Source: Tillus elongatus (lineage: Eukaryota; Arthropoda; Insecta; Coleoptera; Cleridae). Taken from it: DNA of 64,000 nt. Of the stretch, positions 57,400 through 64,000 are shown in pieces; positions within the stretch are counted from its first letter, which is position 1; each line of letters starts with the position of its first letter. The notes under the pieces were generated by a model. It made no database searches. It saw nothing but the letters and a program-made list of their open reading frames with translations, and was not told the DNA's origin. Made by a program: the position numbers and the translations under genes. The stretch lies in the NCBI GenBank assembly GCA_964006375.1, contig OZ023264.1:11232225-11296224 (forward strand), given 5' to 3'.

Positions 57400-58363
57400 T
57401 TTTTTTAATATACTACTAAATAAAAAACCATCGAAACTAGTTACTAAATAACGAGGGTTAGTATTATTTTTAAATTGTTAGTGTCGTTATATATTAAATT
57501 TAGAATACACTGTATAATATTTGAGAAAAAGTACTGTAACTTGGAATACTAAACGACGTATTCGAGTATTTTTGAAGAAAAACTATGTTTGGTCATCTAG
57601 ATTTGTTCCAGGTTACAAACTCTCATTGTATTTATAATAAAATAAATTTAGATTGTATTTTAATATATCTGCTTCTACTGACGGATGATCTTTTACGTGT
57701 TTAGAACTGGTTATAAGCTGTTGATTGGCAGATGAATATACTGAAGGGTGGATTAAAAAGAACAATGCCCCCTGTTTTGTATGTAAACAGAAAGCTAATT
57801 TGGGAACCTACAGCAGAGGGTATCAACATCAGAGACAATAAAATACTAAACTCCCTTTGTTTCGAACTCGCTAAGAATATTAAAAACTGAAAATGAGCGT
57901 TCACAATGACAAAGCTTATCTTTTGTACTTACTTAGGGTTAATAGGGTAGTTATAAGGTTAATTTGAAAGGCAAGGTGAAAGTTATTTTAATTATAAACA
58001 AACACTAATTAATCAAAAGGGATGGTTACTTAAAAACACACATAATTCGCCATTTCCATATCCGTAGGCAAGGCGTTTGTGTCCTTTTGTTGCCCAAAAC
58101 AACATACTCCAGACTGTTCTATAGTCTGCTGGTGTTGGTGCCCAGGATATTCCACTTTATGTGGATATTTGGTACGTCTTAGAAATGGAATAAATTCAGT
58201 TTTTCAACTATTGTTGTGCATATTGATAAAAAATGCCGATGCACGTCAGATTTAGATTAATTTAGATTACAAGAAAAAAGTTATAATAAAATATTTTGTG
58301 CCGGATCATTTCTATGAAAATTCACCACCATAACGCACTTACTGCGTCCATGCTTTTTTTAAT
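57400..58363. other. No gene; cap relic near 58320
   Basis: No supported coding sequence. 58262-58352 is an inverted copy of the start of the element at 54992 (AAATATTTTGTGCCGGATCA and cap ACGCACTTACTGCGTCC). Confidence 0.5.
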
Positions 58364-58461
58364 GTTAAAGCAGATAAAGGTAATAAGGTTGTGACTTTGG
58401 ACAAAAACTAGTGTAAAGATAGAGTTTATAACGCCATAGAGACAGGACCGTATAAAAAAAC
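58364..58461 (+). pseudogene. Penelope-like element fragment
   Basis: The short reading FNVKADKGNKVVTLDKN, a stop, then NAIETGPYKKTK resembles the ADKGN segment that opens the reverse transcriptase of Penelope-like elements. It is only about 32 codons long and flanked by two MITE copies, so assignment rests on one motif. Confidence 0.5.
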
Positions 58462-58474
58462 TAAATAAAAGTCT

Positions 58475-58755
58475 GGACGCAGCAAGTGCGTTATGGAAGT
58501 GAATTTTCATAAACATGTTTTTAATTGCAACTGCGAGCAGGCATCAATCTGATTACCGGTATAGCCTATATAGTAGAAACAATGTACAATATTTTATCAA
58601 AATTACTTATTGTTTGAAAATGTACAACAAATTTTCGAAAATAAACTTAAATGTTGGTTTTCTAACCAACAAAACTTACGTTAATAGCAAATTGGGTTAT
58701 TGAAATTTGAAGGATTTAATGAAAATTCGCTACCAAAACGCACTTACTGCGTTCA
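58475..58755. mobile_element. Two-capped MITE, copy 3
   Basis: About 281 bp between GGACGCAGCAAGTGCG and the inverted cap ACGCACTTACTGCGTTC, with the shared interior (GATTACCGGTATAGCCTATA, AACCAACAAAACTTACG). No coding frame. Confidence 0.85.
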
Positions 58756-59246
58756 GATTTTTTCTTACAAACATGCATCATATTTCAATAAAAAATGCAA
58801 AAATGCATTAACGAATTTGTTCTACGAAAATTAGCTAAAAATTATAGACCGTTAAACCATAAACTTCACTAAACCTACAGCGAACGTATCAACTTAACTA
58901 ATCCGACAGCCAAAGCATCAGAGAAAGGGTCCATTTGAAATGAATTTTCTGTAAACATTTTAGTAAAAAAAGGACAATGACGGTTGAATCTGAAACTTAA
59001 GAGTTCGCAGAACACTCTTCTTGCAACATTTTTTTTAGAATCCGTATTTGTTTCACGTTCTTTCCCTAAACATTGCCAATTTTAACGTTTCAAATTGCGA
59101 GTTTGACGTTTTGAGGAAAACTCCAATTTTTTTAACTGCACGTAACTTTTGTGTCTTTAAACTTAGAGACCTAAATTTTGGTGCATGGTTCACTCTTTAT
59201 ACTACAAACACGCGTACCAAATTTGGTTGCCCTTACTTTGTTATTT
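58756..59246 (-). repeat. Long (TA)n-core element, first part
   Basis: Body sequence parallel to 44970-45470 (AAAGCATCAGAGAAAGGGTC, TTGACGTTTTGAGGAAAACT, CCAAATTTGGTTGCCCTTAC). It stops at TTATTTCGG where the inverted-repeat element begins. Confidence 0.8.
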
Positions 59247-59753
59247 CGGTAAATTTGCAGATTAGCTCCAGAACGCTTTTCAACAAATTGTTTTCAGAAA
59301 CATTACTAGGACCCCACCTGGATGCACAAACCACAAGAAAAATTTCTTGTTCACACCCCCCAAGGAAGCTATGGGACTGGAAGTGAATAGGGGTGCTGTG
59401 CGGGGTAGGCAGGTTTTAAGGGGGATATGGCTTCAAGATGTGAAAAAGACAGCTTTCGAGCCCGCTTTATTCGAATTTTCTGCTCATATTTCCTTTTTAC
59501 TACCTCCCCCGCCCAGCACCCCTACTCACTCCTGGTCCCGTAACTTACTGCGTCTAGTTTTTTTCTTACAAACGTATCATATTTTGATAAAAAAATGCAA
59601 AATTGCATTAACGAATTTGTTCTACGAAAATTAGCTAAAAAAAATTATACACCCCTACTCATTCCTGGTTCCGTAACTTCCTTGGGGAGTGTGAACAAGA
59701 AATTTTCCTTGGGGTTTGTGGATCCGTTCGGGAGCTAATCTGCAAATTTACCG
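59247..59753. mobile_element. Inverted-repeat element of 507 bp inside a (TA)n-core element
   Basis: Ends are perfect 22-bp inverted copies (CGGTAAATTTGCAGATTAGC...). Longer imperfect inversion extends inward: 59330-59400 against 59645-59712, with CTCCCCAAGG-type and GAACAAGAAATTT phrases. Its centre (59553-59648) contains a piece of the surrounding (TA)n-core body in direct orientation (TGCATTAACGAATTTGTTCT). This suggests duplication and inversion rather than simple insertion. Confidence 0.65.
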
Positions 59754-60752
<999 letters not shown>

Positions 60753-61703
60753 CTACCAAAAATGATAGCACCGTCGTTTATCATTTATACATCTGATTAT
60801 GCACGAATACCATAATAGTGGTGCACCAATCAGAAAACAACAAAGTTGATAATATCTGACAACCAATAAACTAGAGTTAGTATGCAACCGTTGTTACACA
60901 GAATGTGCGGCAGCTATTGCATATGTGACACCGCCAGGCAGTAAAGTGTTTATTTCTTTTAGTGAATTTTCTTTAAAAAAAATCCACTATTGAGGAGATC
61001 CCGACTTTTGAAAAAATTTCTTCAAATGAGCGCAAACTAGTACCCCCGTTGTTTATTTCAAATAGCGAAAACCTGAATCTAAGTTTTCGAGCATAGTTTA
61101 CATAACATTTCTAATTAGAGATTTAACAAAATAAATTATTTTTTGTTGTTCTTGCAAACCCTTAAGTTTCAGCTTCAACCGCCATTGTCCTTCATTTTAC
61201 TAAAATATTTTCAGAAAATTCATTTAAAAAAGACCCTTTCTCTGATGCTTTGATTGTAGGTTTAGTTAAGTTGATGCTTTGGCTGTAGGTTCAGTTAAGT
61301 TTATGGTTTAACGGTCTATAATTTTTAGCTAATTTTCGTAGACAAAATTCATTATTAAGGAAGCCGCGACTTTTTAATTTTAAAAAGATTTCTTCAAATG
61401 AGTTCAAACTAGGCCCCCTAGAGTCCATATCCGGGTTTACTATAAGTTTTTATCTATTTGCACATATACAGGGTGACGCATTTCTACGGTAAAGCTCAAT
61501 ATAATTGTTATTATACAAGATACGAGAAAAAATTGTATAGGTTAATTATAGGGTGTCTTAAGCTGTATCTTATAAACATATTTTGACAATTACAGGCAGG
61601 TCCATAAGTCGTTGGTGATCCCTACAATTGTTTTTTTCGAACCCCCTTATTTTTGCATTTTTTATCGAATGATGCATGTTTGTAAGAAAAAAAATCGAGA
61701 CGC
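60753..61703 (+). repeat. Fragmented (TA)n-core sequences
   Basis: 60959-61050 is a palindrome end with AGGAGATCCCGACTTTTGAA. 61140-61330 and 61480-61620 carry extended-body phrases in plus orientation (AAGACCCTTTCTCTGATGCT, AAGTCGTTGGTGATCC). 61335-61450 repeats the palindrome-proximal part without a (TA)n tract. 60753-60958 has no recognised content. Confidence 0.65.
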
Positions 61704-61999
61704 AGTAAGTGCGCGTTTTGGTAGCGAATTTTCATTAAATCCTTCAATTTTCAATAATTCCATTTTCTATTAACCTAACGTTTGTTGGCTAGGAAACCAG
61801 TTTTCTCGGAAACATTTAAAGTTTATTTTCGGAAAATTTTTGTACATTTATAAACACTAAGTAATTTTGATAAAATATGGTACTATATAGGCTATGCCGG
61901 TAACCAAATCGATGCCTGCTTGCATTAGAAACATTATTGGCTATTAAAAACATTGAAATGAAAATTCACACTTCCATAACGCATCTGCTGCGTCCAGAC
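61704..61999. mobile_element. Two-capped MITE, copy 4, next to the myosin exon
   Basis: About 296 bp with caps GACGCAGTAAGTGCG at the left and CATAACGCATCTGCTGCGTC at the right. The interior matches the other MITE copies in inverted orientation. It ends 45 bp before the exon start. Confidence 0.85.
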
Positions 62000-62044
62000 T
62001 GTTATTAAGATTATATTCACTATTATTGGACAATTTTGTTTCAG

Positions 62045-62312
62045 GCCTATGTGAACAGGTACCGCGGCAGGAAGCTAGGCTCCATGGAACCACATGTCTT
62101 CGCGTTGGCAGAGGCAGCTTACGTATTTCTTCAAACAGATGCACCAGGAAAAGGTCACATGAACCAAAGTCTGGTCATTAGTGGGGAAAGCGGCGCAGGG
62201 AAAACCGAAAATACCAGGTTTATTCTACAGTACCTTTGTTCAGTCACCACAGGCGTATCTACCTGGATAGAGCAGCAGATTCTGGAAGCTAATACCATAC
62301 TGGAGGCGTTCG
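62045..62312 (+). CDS. Unconventional myosin motor-domain exon (partial gene)
   Basis: One exon of the ATP-driven actin motor. The acceptor TTTTGTTTCAG precedes 62045 and the donor GTGAGT follows 62312. The exon starts in phase 0 with [12 protein letters not shown] and ends after the first base of the glycine codon in LEAFG. It covers [11 protein letters not shown], the P-loop [14 protein letters not shown] and [16 protein letters not shown]. The last motif is closest to class VII-like (MyTH4-FERM) myosins as I recall them, but one exon does not settle the class. No neighbouring exon is visible, implying large introns on both sides. The P-loop is intact, so it is probably a live gene. Confidence 0.9.
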
Positions 62313-62435
62313 GTGAGTATACTTAGTGTTTTTAGATCAAGTTTTCGCAGGAAAATTTGAGCGGAAAATGAGAATACATTCTGTTTATTATTATCATCAC
62401 CATCGTCCTAAGGCAATGTCGCCTTGTCGTCGCTA
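62313..62435 (+). other. Start of the downstream myosin intron
   Basis: It follows the donor GTGAGTATACTTAG. No further exon is recognised before the window ends. Confidence 0.6.
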
Positions 62436-62735
62436 TCATGTCTCTCTGTCTCCAGCAACTCCTTTTATTTTACTATAGTTTTCGCAGTTCATCAATTACG
62501 GCATTTTTTAATAGACGACATAAATACAGTATCTTCCAGTCCACCTGATCGAATGTTTTTTCTGAATATTCAAAAGCAATAAAGAGATCATTATTTTTCT
62601 CAAGTCTCCACTTTCTCATATTGTTTCCAGTGCCAGCAATGCTTCTCTAGTTCCTTGGCCGATTCTAAATCCGGACAGATCGTCATCTAGGTAACTCTCA
62701 ATTTTGTACTAGGAATAGTTGAATCTTCACCACAT
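62436..62735 (-). pseudogene. Non-LTR reverse transcriptase fragment
   Basis: On the minus strand YLDDDLSGFRIGQGTREALLALE is followed, after a frameshift, by FIAFEYSEKTFDQVDW, which corresponds to RT motif A with its aspartate changed (FEY instead of FID). The GFR...GTREA phrase is common in insect endonuclease-RT elements. It is about 90 codons long, with no other domains. Confidence 0.7.
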
Positions 62736-63053
62736 GACTCTCTGCACCTATGGTTTTGTGCTGGTTGAATTTTCGGGTGTTCGTCGTATTTAATACTAAC
62801 AATAAAAGTTTCGCTGTAAATTTATTTACACCAGAATTTTTTTGAGGATTTTCTTAAAATCTTCTCTTAAATAGGCGGGCATGGATCATCTGTGTTTACC
62901 AGGGAAGGTAAAGATCTCCATATAATCATCCTTGCTATTAATTTCATCTGCGTGTCTAAAAGGTCTGTACAAAATGCTGCGACAGATTCCTTAGGCTGAA
63001 ATATGAGGATCTAACCCAATTTACCTTAGTCCAAAAGTTGATAGTTTTCGAAA
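62736..63053. other. No gene seen
   Basis: AT-rich DNA, presumably intronic, with no supported feature. Confidence 0.5.
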
Positions 63054-63055
63054 TA

Positions 63056-64000
63056 CAGGGTGTCCAAGTTATTATTTGTTGAAACTCATTTTTAAATATA
63101 TATCTCAGTAATAACAGGATTTGCATGAAATTTGGTACTTAGATGTTTTTCGGGATGACTAGACCATGTTTGATCATAGTTTTGATGTACCTTGCAGAGG
63201 GCGCCATCAGCAGCCCTTTGTCTACATTTAAAGCCATTTTATTACCTGATATGTTATCTTCCAAAAAGGTATACCCTGTAGATTTTGATTTGAGGAGCCG
63301 TTTCTGTGATAATCCATATTAATGCGTTCTAAAATTCATCATAGGAACGACAACGCACTTTTTCCAGGCTTAATACTGGTCCAAGAAGTTTGCAGCATGT
63401 TTAAGGAGCAACCGACCAACAACACTTAAAATTTACATTGGAGCATGTTTAAGGAACAACACTAAAACTCTACTGGCAAAGAAGAAGAGTAGGATACAAA
63501 GTCAATGACAAACCAAAACAGCAAACTTTTATTAAATTATTAATTGTTGTATAACACTCTAAGTAAATGTCGAAAGTGACCCCCGTTTTCGTTTACACAA
63601 AGATTAATTCTACGGAGAAAATTGAACTGCACGCTATCCATCATCTCTGCATCTAACCGTAAAATGGGTACTGAATTTTGCACTCGCACCCACAATTCTT
63701 CTTTAGTGTTTATTGGTCTAGAATATGCCAACTGCTTAAGTGTTCCCATAAAAAGTTATCCATGGGCGTTAAATCCGATGAGCGAGGTGGCCAGTTTACA
63801 GGATTGCCGATCCATCGATTCCCAAATCTGTCATTTAAATGATTTCTGACGTTCAGCGTGAAATATGGTCGTGCATAAACCACATATTTTGCCTAACAGC
63901 TATTGGAAGTTCATCAAATAAATTTGTCAAATTAACTAAATGCTTTTGGTAGTTTAAACCATTTAAGCGAGGTGGTAAGATGACAGGACCTATGATAAAT
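63056..64000 (-). mobile_element. Long-TIR IS630/Tc1-mariner-type transposon 4 (cut by window edge)
   Basis: The left end CAGGGTGTCCAAGTTATTAT begins after TA at 63054-63055. The interior encodes a transposase C-terminus on the minus strand. The right end lies outside the window, so TIR length cannot be measured. Confidence 0.75.
63540..64000 (-). pseudogene. Transposase C-terminal part of transposon 4
   Basis: Read on the minus strand: GPVILPPRLNG, then FMHD at the second catalytic aspartate with a frameshift immediately after, FTLNVRNHLNDRFGNRWIG, WPPRSSDLTPMDNFLWEH (third aspartate and the conserved tryptophan intact), a one-base loss near 63743, then KQLAYSRPINTKEELW to the end motif NGGHFRHLL. 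At least two frameshifts make it inactive. The N-terminal part is beyond the window. Confidence 0.85.

Overview
The window is eukaryotic, almost certainly from an arthropod and most likely an insect with a large, transposon-rich genome. The evidence is a spliced myosin exon flanked by AG and GT splice sites, plus mariner, jockey, LOA, Ty3/Gypsy, tRNA-SINE and IS630/Tc1-mariner-type elements and many (TA)n tracts of 70-190 bp. The only host coding sequence I can support is one exon of an unconventional myosin motor domain (62045-62312, + strand). The rest may be intron or intergenic DNA filled by nested mobile elements.

Layout. 1-3843: a jockey-like RT relic, a decayed mariner with intact terminal repeats, and the first unit of a (TA)n-containing repeat. 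3844-10537: Gypsy copy A (minus strand, matching 744-bp LTRs, ATAG target duplication, one long gag-pol frame), inserted in a tandem array of ~850-bp (TA)n units that continues to about 12.5 kb. 13-19 kb: more (TA)n-core elements, an 850-bp tandem duplication, a SINE and a MITE. 19697-21565: a long-TIR transposon with a dead transposase. 22.3-25 kb: a LOA endonuclease fragment joined head-on to a jockey fragment, then an old LTR. 27469-35352: a TIR element carrying an XPG/PIN-like plus CXC-domain gene (Academ-like), split by an intact two-ORF LOA retrotransposon (29648-34881). 35.5-43 kb: a foldback repeat, a SINE with a 15-bp target duplication, two more long-TIR transposons, and a 71-bp LOA tail insertion. 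45698-52366: Gypsy copy B (738-bp LTRs, ATAT duplication), sitting inside a (TA)n tract. 52-62 kb: a dense set of capped (TA)n elements and MITEs, two opposed SINEs, fragments of a second LTR family with a tRNA-Lys-type primer site, and a Penelope relic. 62-64 kb: the myosin exon, a non-LTR RT relic and a fourth long-TIR transposon cut by the window edge.

How the parts relate. The most frequent component is a family of non-coding elements sharing an end cap (GGACGCAGCAAGTGCG...), a TAGTGAATTTT end motif and a (TA)n core. It is present as short two-capped MITEs of about 300 bp and as longer (TA)n forms, in both orientations and sometimes in tandem. Its (TA)n cores have been targets for later insertions (Gypsy B and a TA-targeting transposon). 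LOA, Gypsy A and Gypsy B look young; the mariner, jockey and IS630-type elements are broken. Exact species, myosin class and some transposon superfamilies cannot be settled from the sequence alone.
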